In this document: positions 15,959-23,993 of the stretch, piece after piece | Layout: the number at the start of each line of letters is the position of its first letter | How positions within the stretch are numbered: the stretch's first letter is position 1 | Origin: Actinomycetospora soli | Lineage (GTDB): Bacteria > Actinomycetota > Actinomycetes > Mycobacteriales > Pseudonocardiaceae | Reading direction: 5' to 3' | Assembly (NCBI RefSeq): GCF_021026295.1 | Contig: NZ_JAJNDA010000004.1 | Span: 1-64,000 of the forward strand | DNA length: 64,000 nucleotides | Position numbers and translations under genes: made by a program | Notes under the pieces: generated by a model | Seen by the model: only the letters and a program-made list of their open reading frames with translations | What the model was told of the DNA's origin: nothing | The model's database searches: none

Positions 15959-16576
15959 GTGACCACCGACGCCGACGACCGCATCGCTCGGCGGCAGGTC
16001 GACAAGTTCGCCGAGCGCCGCCGGCAGCTCGCCGACGCCGCCCTGACGACCCTGGCCGCCGAGGGCTACGCGCGGACCAGCCTGCGCGACATCGCGCGCG
16101 AGTCCGGGTTCAGCGTCGGCGTCGTGCACTACTACTTCCGCGACAAGGTCGAGCTGATCACGTACTGCGTGCGGCGCTACAAGGCGGCGTGCGTCGAGCG
16201 CTACGACGCGATCGCGGCGCACGCGACCGACGCCGAGGCGCTGCTGCGCGACGCGGGCGACGGGCTCGCGGCGACCCTCGAGCAGGACGCGCTGATGCAC
16301 CGGCTCTGGTACGACCTGCGTTCCCAGGCGTTGTTCGAGGAGTCCTTCCGGCTCGACGTCGCCGACATCGACGCGTCGCTGGAACGGATGATCGCGCGGA
16401 TCGTCGACACCTACGCCGAGCTGGTCGGGGTGGCGCCGCGCTGCCCGTCGGCGCTGGCCTACGCGGCGTTCGACGGGTTGTTCCAGCAGACCCTGCTGCG
16501 CCACCTGTCGGGCGACCCGGCGGCGCTGGACGACCTGCGCGCGGGCACGCGGACGTTGCTGACGCATCTGGTCTGA
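15959..16576 (+). CDS. TetR-family transcriptional regulator
   Basis: A TetR regulator of about 205 residues. The N-terminal DNA-binding domain is clear: RRQLADAALTTLAAEGYARTSLRDIARESGFSVGVVHYYFRDKVELITYCV, with the recognition helix SVGVVHYYF. The C-terminal domain (DALMHRLWYDLRSQALFEE, SALAYAAFDGLFQQTLL) resembles that of actinobacterial regulators of fatty-acid and lipid genes. GTG at 15959 is preferred, with GTG 15950 as an alternative. It is divergent from the SDR/acyl-CoA ligase operon and is the likely owner of the tandem operators between them. Confidence 0.92.
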   Translation: MTTDADDRIARRQVDKFAERRRQLADAALTTLAAEGYARTSLRDIARESGFSVGVVHYYFRDKVELITYCVRRYKAACVERYDAIAAHATDAEALLRDAGDGLAATLEQDALMHRLWYDLRSQALFEESFRLDVADIDASLERMIARIVDTYAELVGVAPRCPSALAYAAFDGLFQQTLLRHLSGDPAALDDLRAGTRTLLTHLV

Positions 16577-16584
16577 TCCCGCTC

Positions 16585-16617
16585 CACGAGGCACCCGCCC
16601 GGGGCGGACACCTCGTG
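16585..16617. terminator. hairpin terminator
   Basis: CACGAGG (16585-16591) pairs with CCTCGTG (16611-16617), and an inner CCGCCC pairs with GGGCGG. Between the convergent TetR gene and the small acidic gene at 16644. Confidence 0.65.
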
Positions 16618-16643
16618 AGGGCGACGGGGATCGGCGACGGGGA

Positions 16644-16787
16644 TCAGCGACGCGGGTCGGTCGTGGCCGAGGAGTCGGCGTCCTCGCTCACGTCCTCCGA
16701 GGTCGTGTCCTCCTCGAGGGTGCCGTCGGTGGTCGCCGAGGAGTCGGCGTCCTCGGACGGGTCGGTCCGGTCGTGCTGCGGATCCAT
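16644..16787 (-). CDS. small acidic repeat protein (47 aa)
   Basis: A 47-residue, highly acidic protein made of two copies of SEDADSSATTD around a Glu/Thr/Asp-rich spacer. No hydrophobic core, so probably disordered. The ribosome site GGAGGTGATC directly precedes the ATG at 16787, and its first bases overlap the stop of the membrane-protein gene at 16790, so the three minus-strand genes 17379-16644 are tightly coupled. No known family. A second acidic mini-protein lies at 18576-18731 on the other side of the manganese catalase. Confidence 0.6.
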   Translation of the reverse strand: MDPQHDRTDPSEDADSSATTDGTLEEDTTSEDVSEDADSSATTDPRR

Positions 16788-16789
16788 GA

Positions 16790-17272
16790 TCACCTCCAGC
16801 CGGCGGCGGGGTCGCCGGCGAGCGCGTCGTACGCGGTGCCCGCCGCCGCGGCGTAGACGACGTGGTGGCCGAGGTCGGTCAGGGTGGCCGTCGCCCCGTA
16901 GGCGGGGGTCGGCCGCCCCAGCCCGAGGGCGGGGGTCAGGGCCTGCTCGGTGCCCACGACACCGAGCAGGTGCAGCGCCGTCGCGGCCGGTCCGCGGGCG
17001 CCGGCGAGGTCGAGCGCCGACCGGGCCAGGCCCCAGGCGGTGCCGTACGCCCAGTGCGCGGCGACGTTGAGCCGGTTCTGCGCCGCCTGGTCGGCGGGGG
17101 TGATGCCGGTGACGGTCGCGACGCCGTCGACCGGCGTGGTGCTCCCGGGCCGACCGGACGCGCGTTGTTCGATCGCCTGCGAGAGCGTCATGGCCGCCGT
17201 GCCGACCGCTCCGGCGACGACCCCACGGGCGAGGGGCAGGAGGACCCGGTCGACCGGGCGGAGCCCCCTCAC
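16790..17272 (-). CDS. small membrane-associated protein, unknown function
   Basis: A 160-residue protein starting at GTG 17272 (VRGLRPVDRVLLPLARGVVA). It has three to four hydrophobic stretches with Gly/Ala (LARGVVAGAVGTAAMTLSQA, WGLARSALDLAG, TALHLLGVVGTEQALTP, GHHVVYAAAAGTAYDALAG). The first segment GVVAGAVGTAAMT-S is shared with actinobacterial membrane proteins of unknown function. Its GTG overlaps the stop of the 36-residue ADH-like ORF upstream (GTGA). Confidence 0.7.
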   Translation of the reverse strand: MRGLRPVDRVLLPLARGVVAGAVGTAAMTLSQAIEQRASGRPGSTTPVDGVATVTGITPADQAAQNRLNVAAHWAYGTAWGLARSALDLAGARGPAATALHLLGVVGTEQALTPALGLGRPTPAYGATATLTDLGHHVVYAAAAGTAYDALAGDPAAGWR

Positions 17273-17379
17273 GTGAGGCCCTCGTGCGCGGGCCTCGGCC
17301 CGGTGACCTCGGGGGCATTCGGATCGGGGATCTCGGCGAGGTCGATCTCGCGCGGACCCCGCCACACCACGGCACGCAT
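17269..17379 (-). CDS. orphan N-terminal fragment of a zinc alcohol dehydrogenase (36 aa)
   Basis: The 36-residue product begins MRAVVWRGPREIDLAEIPDP, which is the opening strand pair of glutathione-independent formaldehyde/alcohol dehydrogenases; compare MKAVTWQGPQDVRVQQVPDP in the intact gene at 43665. After NAPEVTGPRPAHEGLT it stops, with no catalytic zinc or nucleotide domain. Yet it keeps an AGGAGG ribosome site, a GGGTAG-type promoter (17438-17464) and GTGA coupling to the next gene. It is either a decayed gene that survives as a leader cistron, or a real small protein. Confidence 0.6.
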   Translation of the reverse strand: MRAVVWRGPREIDLAEIPDPNAPEVTGPRPAHEGLT

Positions 17380-17437
17380 CGGCGCCTCCTGCTCGTGCTC
17401 GGACTCTCGGAGGCTGCGGAGGTCAACCGGGCGTCGG

Positions 17438-17464
17438 CTACCCGCGCCGCCGCGCGCCCCACAC
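17438..17464 (-). promoter_or_regulatory. putative general-stress sigma promoter
   Basis: Minus strand: GTGT (17464-17461), 17 bp, GGGTAG (17443-17438). The start codon at 17379 follows 58 nt later. Matches the G-N2-T / GGGTA pattern of SigB/SigF-type promoters. Confidence 0.5.
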
Positions 17465-17490
17465 CGGGGACGCACGACGGCGGGTCGGGC

Positions 17491-18447
17491 TCAGCTGCCG
17501 GCCGGACTCCACTGCGGCGGGGCGGTCTCGGCCTGCATCTCCATCTCGGCGGTGGCCTGCACGAGCTCCATGAGCTCGGGGTCCAGGCCGGGCCCGAACT
17601 CCTCGGGCCGCTCGACGGCGATCCCGGGGAACGGGACGCCCTCGGGGGCCTGCTCGGTGGACATCGAGGTCCCGTCGTTCGACGGCGACGTGCCCTGGAT
17701 GATCCGGCCGGCCTCGGAGAGCTGGTCGAGGCTGAAGGTGTACTGCTTGGACTGCAGCCCCTGCTCGGTGAGCTTCTTGACCTCGGGGAACTGCTCGGCG
17801 TTGGTCTTCGGGATCGGGAGCAGCTTGTTCCACTGCACCCCGAGGCACTCCAGCGCCTTCGCGTACGCGTTCTCGTGGGCCTGGTCGCGCACGATGAGGT
17901 ACGCGATCGTCGACCGGGCGGTCTTGTTCGCCGTCATCTCGTACAGCCGGCACTTCTGCAGCCGACCGGTGGACTCGAGCATGAGGTTGTAGAGCAGGTT
18001 CAGCGGCAGGTTGCCCGAGTCGTAGACGTACTTGCCCGTCCACGGGTCGCCCTGCGCGTCCACGGGCAGCGCACCCTGCGCCCCGACCAGCCAGTGGTGG
18101 ATGTTCCCGCCCGAGAGCGCCAGGTCCAGCGGCGTCGCGCCCCCGGCCCCCGGCTCGTCGAGCGAGGTGGGGTTGCCCTGGTAGCGCGGCGAGCCGTCCA
18201 CGAGCTGGGCGATGGTGGAGGCGATCAGCTCGACGTGCCCGATCTCCTCGGTGCCGACGCCGTAGAGCAGGTCGCGGAACGGCTTCCCGGCCGGTCCGCG
18301 GAAATTGAAGCTCTGGAACAGGTACTGCATCATCGTGCGCATCTCGCCGAACTGACCGCCGAGCCCCTCCTGCAGGGCGTTCGCGGCGGCCGGGTCCGGC
18401 TCGTCGGCGGCGATCTCGTTGAGCATGCGCTGGACGTGAAGGAACAC
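17491..18447 (-). CDS. manganese catalase (long form)
   Basis: A 318-residue dimanganese catalase that dismutates hydrogen peroxide. Dimetal ligands are recognisable: the Glu of GQFGEMRTMMQYLFQSFNFRG, Glu and His of GTEEIGHVELIAS, the Glu in RLYEMT and the His of VRDQAHENAYAKAL. The GTG at 18447 gives the usual family start FLHVQRMLNEI and has AGAGGGG upstream. The C-terminus carries an acidic tail. Cytoplasmic. A second, shorter manganese catalase is encoded at 51920-52759. The upstream 130 bp contains a minus-strand GTTTGCCCC but no GGGTA element at proper distance. Confidence 0.93.
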   Translation of the reverse strand: MFLHVQRMLNEIAADEPDPAAANALQEGLGGQFGEMRTMMQYLFQSFNFRGPAGKPFRDLLYGVGTEEIGHVELIASTIAQLVDGSPRYQGNPTSLDEPGAGGATPLDLALSGGNIHHWLVGAQGALPVDAQGDPWTGKYVYDSGNLPLNLLYNLMLESTGRLQKCRLYEMTANKTARSTIAYLIVRDQAHENAYAKALECLGVQWNKLLPIPKTNAEQFPEVKKLTEQGLQSKQYTFSLDQLSEAGRIIQGTSPSNDGTSMSTEQAPEGVPFPGIAVERPEEFGPGLDPELMELVQATAEMEMQAETAPPQWSPAGS

Positions 18448-18575
18448 GTGAGCCCCTCTTCGCGGTGGAGGCAGTACACGACGCGCCCGCGGGCTGGAAC
18501 ACCGTCGCCGGTCGGTGGCCGGGTGGACGGCGGCGGTGACGGGGCAAACGCCCGGTTCTCCCGCCGCCGTCCGGC

Positions 18576-18731
18576 TCAGCGGTCCCCGGTCGGCCCGGGG
18601 TCGGCGGCCTCGCGGTCGTCGGCCGGGTCCTGGTCCGCCGGCACGGTGTCGAGCGAGCGGTCCTCGGCGTCGTCGTCCGGGGGCGGGTCGTCGGCGGGAC
18701 GGTGGTCGGACGGCGGTGGGGTCGCGGTCAT
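18576..18731 (-). CDS. small acidic hypothetical protein (51 aa)
   Basis: A 51-residue protein rich in Asp and Pro (RPADDPPPDDDAEDRSLD, then DPADDREAADPGPTGD), predicted disordered. A strong site CGAGGAGGCCCG precedes the ATG at 18731. It lies 128 bp upstream of the manganese catalase on the same strand and could be its first cistron. No family known; a general resemblance in size and charge to the 47-residue protein at 16644 suggests a local family of acidic mini-proteins. Confidence 0.55.
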   Translation of the reverse strand: MTATPPPSDHRPADDPPPDDDAEDRSLDTVPADQDPADDREAADPGPTGDR

Positions 18732-18974
18732 CGGGCCTCCTCGGGTCGGGTCCGTTGGATGGCCGACGGGGCGGGCGGCCCAATCCCCCGGCTGCGGCGG
18801 GCCGCGCTTGCCCGCGGGTCGGGCGCACGGTCTACTGATCGCAGGCTGTCGGCGGTGGCCGCTCCAACCCGGGGGTGGTGCACCGCGAGATTCGCGTGAT
18901 CGGTGCCGTGTGCCTTTCCGGCGCCGGTCCGACGGCGCACGCGCGCGCCGTGTCAGCGGGAGATGAGGACGACG

Positions 18975-19934
18975 GTGTCCGAGGAGCAGCAGGCCGCGCT
19001 CGGCGAGGTGATCGACCTGCTCGACCAGGTCGGCGCCCGACTCGGTGCCCTCGGCATCGGCGCGCCGGACGTGGACGGACCGACGGCCGCGGAGACGGGC
19101 GCGATGCACCGTGCGCGGGCGTGCCTGAGCCGCGAGCGCGCCGAGGAGATGCGCGCGGGCCTCGACGACGTCCGCCGCCGGGCCGCGGCGGTCGCCGTGC
19201 AGATGCGCGAGCGGCGCGGCGACGTCGACGTCCTGCCGACCCCCTGGTGGGACGACGTGGCCGCCGCCGCCGACCGGCTGCTCGCGGCGCGTCTCGACGA
19301 CGGCGCCGACGTCCGCGGCCACCTCCTCGACGCTGCGCGGATCGCGCTGCCCGCCGCGGCCGGCGTCGGGCTGGTGTGGTGCGACGACGACGGCGCACCG
19401 GCGGCCTTCCACCGCGACGACGACGTGCTCGACGCCCTCGCCGAGCACACCCGCCGCCCCGGGGGCGGCCCGGGCACGGCCGCTCTCGTCGAGGGCGAGG
19501 TGCGGGTGCCCGACCTCAGGATCGACCGGCGCTGGCCGGACCTCGCCGCGCGGGCGGAGTCGCTGGGGGTCGGGAGTCTCCTGGCCGTGCGGCTCACCGC
19601 GGACGGGCAGGAGCGCGGGCGGGACCGCGGCCCCCACCTCGTCGCGCTCTTCCACGCCCCGCGTCCGCGCGCGTTCGGCGTGACCGCCCGCGCCGCCGCC
19701 CGGCTGTTCGCGCGCCAGGCCGCGATCCTCCTCGCCGGGTCGCGCCGCGCGGCCGGGCTGCTGCAGGCGCTGGAGGGCCGGGACGTCATCGGGCAGGCCA
19801 AGGGCGTGCTCATGGCCCGCGACGGGGTCTCGTCGGAGGAGGCGTTCGCGCGGCTCTCGGAGGCCTCCCAGTCGACCAACGTCAAGCTCCGGGACGTCGC
19901 CGCGTGGTTGGTGGAGCAGACCCGCCGGGGCTGA
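18975..19934 (+). CDS. GAF-ANTAR regulator
   Basis: A regulator of about 319 residues. N-terminal helices (EEQQAALGEVIDLLDQVGARLGALG and RAEEMRAGLDDVRRRAAAVAVQM) form a coiled section, a degenerate GAF domain occupies roughly residues 100-250, and the C-terminus is a good ANTAR domain: DVIGQAKGVLMARDGVSSEEAFARLSEASQSTNVKLRDVAAWLV. ANTAR domains bind paired RNA hairpins to prevent transcription termination. GTG 18975 is chosen because AGGA lies seven bases ahead; ATG 18963 is an alternative. Its N-terminal coiled section is similar to that of the neighbour at 20790-22058. Confidence 0.88.
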   Translation: MSEEQQAALGEVIDLLDQVGARLGALGIGAPDVDGPTAAETGAMHRARACLSRERAEEMRAGLDDVRRRAAAVAVQMRERRGDVDVLPTPWWDDVAAAADRLLAARLDDGADVRGHLLDAARIALPAAAGVGLVWCDDDGAPAAFHRDDDVLDALAEHTRRPGGGPGTAALVEGEVRVPDLRIDRRWPDLAARAESLGVGSLLAVRLTADGQERGRDRGPHLVALFHAPRPRAFGVTARAAARLFARQAAILLAGSRRAAGLLQALEGRDVIGQAKGVLMARDGVSSEEAFARLSEASQSTNVKLRDVAAWLVEQTRRG

Positions 19935-19941
19935 GGTCGTC

Positions 19942-19969
19942 GTTTCGCCGCCCGGGACCGCCCGGGTAG
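19942..19969 (+). promoter_or_regulatory. putative general-stress sigma promoter, leaderless
   Basis: GTTTCG (19942-19947) and GGGTAG (19964-19969) are 16 bp apart. Only 9 nt separate the -10 from the ATG at 19979, so the transcript would be leaderless or nearly so. Confidence 0.5.
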
Positions 19970-19978
19970 CCGCGCCCC

Positions 19979-20773
19979 ATGACCGCACCCGACGGGACCC
20001 GTCCGCTCGCCCTCGTCACCGGCGCCTCCCGCGGCATCGGCGCGGAACTCGCGGCGGTGTTCGCCGAACGGGGCCACGACCTCGTCGTGGTGGCCGAGGA
20101 CGCCGCGATCGGCGACGCCGCCGAGCGGCTGCGCCGCCACGGGGTGGACGTGCACGCCGTGACGGTCGACCTCACCGAACCGCGCGGCGTGGAGGAGGTC
20201 GAGCGCGCCGTCCTCGCCCGGGACCGGCCGCTCGACGTCGCGGCCCTGAACGCCGGCGTCGGCAGCGGTGGCGCGTTCGTGTCGTCGAACCTCGTCGACG
20301 AGTTGCGCCTGATCGACCTGAACGTCCGCTCGACGGTCCACCTCGCGCACCGGGTGCTCTCGCCCATGGTGGCGCGGGGCGCCGGACGCGTCCTGCTGAC
20401 CTCCTCGATCGCGGCGACCATGCCCGGCTCGCACCAGGCCGTCTACAACGCCTCGAAGTCGTTCGTGCAGTCGTTCGCCGAGGCCGTCGCCGACGAGCTG
20501 CGGGGTACCGGTGTCACGGTGACGTCGCTGATGCCGGGTCCCACCGCGACCGACTTCTTCCGGCGCGCGGGGCTGCCCGACAGCCTCATGGGTCGGGCGC
20601 CGAAGGACGACCCGGGCACGGTCGCGCGACAGGGCTACGACGCGCTGATGGCGGGCCGGGCCGCCGTCGTCGCCGGGTCGCCGTTGGTCCAGGCTCAGGC
20701 CGCCCTCGCCGGGGTGGTGCCCGACCAGGTCAAGGCCGCCCTCCACCGGGTCCTGGCGCGGACCTCCCGCTGA
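19979..20773 (+). CDS. SDR-family oxidoreductase
   Basis: A 264-residue short-chain dehydrogenase. TGASRGIGAEL is the cofactor motif; after the second strand VVVAEDAAIGD lacks the usual Arg/Asp pair, so cofactor preference is unclear. The NAG motif is ALNAGVGSGG, catalytic Ser in LLTSSIAATMPGS and Y-x3-K in YNASKSFVQSF. The FVQSFAEA and PGPTATDFF stretches are typical of the DltE/YqjQ-like 'SDR c' proteins. No ribosome site is evident before the ATG, consistent with the leaderless promoter proposed at 19942-19969. Confidence 0.9.
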   Translation: MTAPDGTRPLALVTGASRGIGAELAAVFAERGHDLVVVAEDAAIGDAAERLRRHGVDVHAVTVDLTEPRGVEEVERAVLARDRPLDVAALNAGVGSGGAFVSSNLVDELRLIDLNVRSTVHLAHRVLSPMVARGAGRVLLTSSIAATMPGSHQAVYNASKSFVQSFAEAVADELRGTGVTVTSLMPGPTATDFFRRAGLPDSLMGRAPKDDPGTVARQGYDALMAGRAAVVAGSPLVQAQAALAGVVPDQVKAALHRVLARTSR

Positions 20774-20789
20774 GCCCCCGGGTGACCGC

Positions 20790-22058
20790 TCAGGCGCGCA
20801 GCGTCCGGCTCGGCGAGATCCCGTAGCTCTCCCGGTACATCGTCGCGAAGCGGCCGGGGTTGGCGAAGCCCCACTGCGCGGCGATGGCCGCGACGGTGTC
20901 CCCCTGCGTGGGGTCGGCCGCCTCCAGGTCCCGGTGGGCCCGCAGCAGGCGGACCTGGCGCAGGTAGGCCATCGGCGAACCGCCGCGGTGCCGGTTGAAG
21001 GCGAGCTGGAGCGCGCGCGGACCGATCCGGGCGGCGCAGGCGATCTCGTCGAGCGTCACGTCCTCGCCGGCGTGGGCCTCGATGTACACGACCGCGCGGC
21101 GCAACGCCGCGGGCTCGGCGTCCGCACGGCCGTCGCGCTGCGGCGGAACCAGAGCCGTGACGAGGTGGCGGGCCACGGCGCCGACCGGTTCCTCGAGCAC
21201 GGCCGCCGACTCCAGCAGCACCTCGAAGGCCTCGTCGTGGTCGAGGTCCAGGTGCCGGGCGAGGACGGTCGCGGCCCCGGCGAGGTCGGGGCCCGCCGTG
21301 CACGGGGAGAGCACCCGCTCGAGCTGTGCCGCCACGTCCCGCACGACGGCGCAGGCGTCGGCGTCGGTCAGCCCGACCTCGGGGCCTGCGACGAGCAGCG
21401 CGCCGCGCGCGGGTCCGACGGCGTGCAGCACCAGCGCGGGCAGACCCGCCGCGCGGGCCGCGGCGGCGAGGGCGGGGGCCTCCCCCGGGACGTGGGCCTC
21501 GACGGTACCACCGGCCACGAGGGCCCGGCACGCGACGTCGAGGGTCTCGAGCGCGTCGGCGGCGACGGTGTCCCGGGAGACCCCGGAGACGTGGCCGGGA
21601 CCGCCGTCGAGGGGAACGTACCGGCTCCAGGTCGCGCCCGGTACCACCCGGGCGACGAGGTCGACGAGCCGCGCGGCCCGGTCGCCGCCCGCGCGCCCGT
21701 CCGCCCGCGCCTCGACCGCCGAGCGCGCGGCGGCGAGCTCGGCGCCGTCACATCCGGTCGTCGGCACCGGCGCCGTGGTGGCCGCGGCGACCTGACGGAT
21801 GAGCGCGGAGTGGTGGGCGAGCTCGCGGGCGTGCCGCCGGACCTCGGCGACCTCCTCGCGGACCCGGCGCGCCTCGATCTGGGCGAGGTGCGCCCGGCCC
21901 TGGCGGATCGCGCGGTTCTCCTGCGCCGGCCCGTCCTCGCCCGCGAGCCGCTCGAACACGTCGAGCCGCTCCGACACCGCCTCCAGCAGCTCGACGATGC
22001 CGGCCAGGCCGTCGTCGATCCCCTCCTGACTCACGCGCTCAGTTTCCTCCTCCGACAC
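20790..22058 (-). CDS. GAF-ANTAR-like-AraC fusion regulator
   Basis: A 422-residue protein with an unusual order. Residues 14-95 are coiled helices similar to the GAF-ANTAR protein at 18975. Residues 120-255 are GAF-like ([41 protein letters not shown]). Residues 259-303 ([25 protein letters not shown]..., VARHLV) align with an ANTAR domain position for position. Residues 322-420 are a complete AraC helix-turn-helix pair ([40 protein letters not shown]). GTG 22058 is taken; GTG 22034, preceded by GGAGG, is also possible. Binding RNA and DNA from one protein would be new; the ANTAR part may have become purely structural. Confidence 0.82.
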   Translation of the reverse strand: MSEEETERVSQEGIDDGLAGIVELLEAVSERLDVFERLAGEDGPAQENRAIRQGRAHLAQIEARRVREEVAEVRRHARELAHHSALIRQVAAATTAPVPTTGCDGAELAAARSAVEARADGRAGGDRAARLVDLVARVVPGATWSRYVPLDGGPGHVSGVSRDTVAADALETLDVACRALVAGGTVEAHVPGEAPALAAAARAAGLPALVLHAVGPARGALLVAGPEVGLTDADACAVVRDVAAQLERVLSPCTAGPDLAGAATVLARHLDLDHDEAFEVLLESAAVLEEPVGAVARHLVTALVPPQRDGRADAEPAALRRAVVYIEAHAGEDVTLDEIACAARIGPRALQLAFNRHRGGSPMAYLRQVRLLRAHRDLEAADPTQGDTVAAIAAQWGFANPGRFATMYRESYGISPSRTLRA

Positions 22059-22085
22059 GGTTTCGTCACGTTCCGTGCGCCACCC

Positions 22086-23993
22086 TCAGGACGACGCCGC
22101 GCCGAGTTGATCCATCAGGATGATGGCGCCCTCGGGCCGGCTCTGGCGTCCGACCAGCGGTGAGACGCCGATCGCGAGCTGCACGGTGCGTCCCCGCCGG
22201 TTGATGGCGTCGATCCGCAGCGGGTCGTCCCCCGGCCCGTCGCCGTGCAGGACCTCGCGCACGAGCGGGCGGAGCCGCTCGGTGGCGAGCCCGATGTCGA
22301 GGTTGAGCAGGTGCTGCCCCACGGCCTCGTCGGAGCGCAGCCCCCACAGGTCGTCGGCCCGCCCGTTCCAGGCCTGCACGATCAGCTCGGTGTCCACCAC
22401 GACGACGGCGGTGCGCAGGCTCCCCAGCACCGACTCCAGGAAGTCGTTGGCCCGGTCGAGCTGCGAGGTGCGCTGGCGCATCTCGTCGTTCATCGACTGC
22501 AGCTCGTCGTTGGTGGACTGGAGCTCCTCGTTGGTCGTCTCCAGTTCCTCGACGGTGGACTGCAGCTCCTCGTTGGTCGTCTCCAGCTCCTCGACCGTGG
22601 ACTGCAGCTCCTCGTTGGTCGTCTCCAGCTCCTCGACCGTCGACTGCAGCTCCTCGTAGGCCGTCTCCACCTGCCGGTGCGCGGCCTGGAGCTCGCCGGT
22701 CATCCGCCGGTAGCGCGTGACGTCGGTGAAGAACAGCGCGACGGCGGTGCCCTCCTCGTGCTGCCCGGCGAGCGGCACCACCTGGATGTCGAAGTAGAGC
22801 GTCTCGGACGCCGACCGCGCGAACTCCGCCTCGTGCTGCCAGAGCGAGGTCCGGTTGCGGCGCACGTCCTCGTAGGACGACCGCAGGCCGGCGATGCGGT
22901 GGCAGAGCTCGAGCTCGGTGAACCGTCGGCCGATCTCGCGGGAGGTGATGCCGAGCTGCGCCTCCGCGCGCCGGTTGGCCGTCGCGACCACCTCGTCCTG
23001 GGTGACCACCACGGTCGCGAGCGGGCTGAACAGCAGCGCCTCGTCGTCGAGCTGGACGTCCGCACGCGCCGCCGTGGTCTGCAGCCGCCCGATGGGCCCC
23101 ACCCCGCGCCCGCTCGGGTCGACCTGGTCGGCCTTGCGGAAGAAGCGCCGCTTGAGGTCCACCGGGAGGAAGAGCCGCCCGTGGCTGAGCAGCATCTCGG
23201 CCTTGCCGAGGAACAGCACGCCGGCGGTGTTGAGCGCGAAGTGGAACCGGCGCAGCACGCGGGACTGCGTCTCGGCGTTGAGGTACATCAGCGTGTTGCG
23301 GCACACCAGCAGGTCCAGCCGCCCGATGGGCGCGTCCTGGACGAGGTCGTTGCGGCCGAAGATCACGCACCGGCGCAGGTCGCTGCGGAAGGTCCAGCGC
23401 GAGCCGCTGCGCTCGAAGTACCGCTCGCGCCACCCGTCCGGCAGCGACTGCAGCTCCTTCTCCGAGTACGTGGCCTGCCGCGCCGCGGCGAGCGCGTCCT
23501 CGTCGACGTCGGTGGCGTAGACCTTCACCCGGGCGCGGAACTCCTCGACGCCGAGCGCCTCGGCGAAGACCATGGCGAGGCCGTAGGCCTCCTCGCCGCT
23601 CGCGCAGCCGGCCGACCACACCCGCACGGACTCGCCGCGCGACTTGGGCGCGAGGATCTGCGGCACGATCTGCTCGGCGAGCTCGTCCCACGCCTCGGGG
23701 TCGCGCAGGAACCCGGTGACGTTGATGAGCACCGTGTTGAAGAGCTGGGTGAACTCCTCGGTGTCGACCTGCAGCACGTCGAGGTACTCGGCGAACGTCG
23801 CGGCCTCCACCTGCTGCATCCGCCGGGCGACCCGACGGCGGATGCTCGACCGCTTGTAGCCGGTGAAGTCGAAGCCCCGGCTCTCCTTGAGGAACGTGAG
23901 CAGGCCCTCGAACTCGGCCTCCTCGGCCGGTCCGAGCCCGGGACCGTCGTGTGAGGCCGCGTACTCCTCGTCCTCGGCGTCCTGGTCGGTCAC
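22086..23993 (-). CDS. CheR-type methyltransferase with PAS domains and coiled coil
   Basis: A 635-residue protein. Residues 25-280 are CheR: FKESRGFDFTGYKRSSIRRRV-like N-domain, VRVWSAGCASGEEAYGLAM as the SAM motif, and LLVCRNTLMYLN. Residues ~318-428 are a PAS domain (LATVVVTQDEVVATANRRAE, FFTDVT). Residues 432-520 form a heptad coiled coil with three exact 14-residue repeats ELQSTVEELETTNE. Residues 521-633 are a second PAS. The start GTG overlaps the CheB stop (GTGA). This CheB/CheR/PAS set is known from fused two-component systems that use protein methylation away from flagellar chemotaxis; no CheA, CheW or MCP is nearby and no kinase domain is present in this protein. Confidence 0.9.
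   Translation of the reverse strand: MTDQDAEDEEYAASHDGPGLGPAEEAEFEGLLTFLKESRGFDFTGYKRSSIRRRVARRMQQVEAATFAEYLDVLQVDTEEFTQLFNTVLINVTGFLRDPEAWDELAEQIVPQILAPKSRGESVRVWSAGCASGEEAYGLAMVFAEALGVEEFRARVKVYATDVDEDALAAARQATYSEKELQSLPDGWRERYFERSGSRWTFRSDLRRCVIFGRNDLVQDAPIGRLDLLVCRNTLMYLNAETQSRVLRRFHFALNTAGVLFLGKAEMLLSHGRLFLPVDLKRRFFRKADQVDPSGRGVGPIGRLQTTAARADVQLDDEALLFSPLATVVVTQDEVVATANRRAEAQLGITSREIGRRFTELELCHRIAGLRSSYEDVRRNRTSLWQHEAEFARSASETLYFDIQVVPLAGQHEEGTAVALFFTDVTRYRRMTGELQAAHRQVETAYEELQSTVEELETTNEELQSTVEELETTNEELQSTVEELETTNEELQSTNDELQSMNDEMRQRTSQLDRANDFLESVLGSLRTAVVVVDTELIVQAWNGRADDLWGLRSDEAVGQHLLNLDIGLATERLRPLVREVLHGDGPGDDPLRIDAINRRGRTVQLAIGVSPLVGRQSRPEGAIILMDQLGAASS
22527..22652 (-). repeat. 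three tandem 42-bp coding repeats
   Basis: Three in-frame 42-bp units encode ELQSTVEELETTNE in the CheR/PAS protein, followed by a partial fourth (ELQSTNDELQS). The DNA copies are nearly identical even at third positions, so the array is recent or homogenised and its copy number may vary between strains. Confidence 0.85.
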
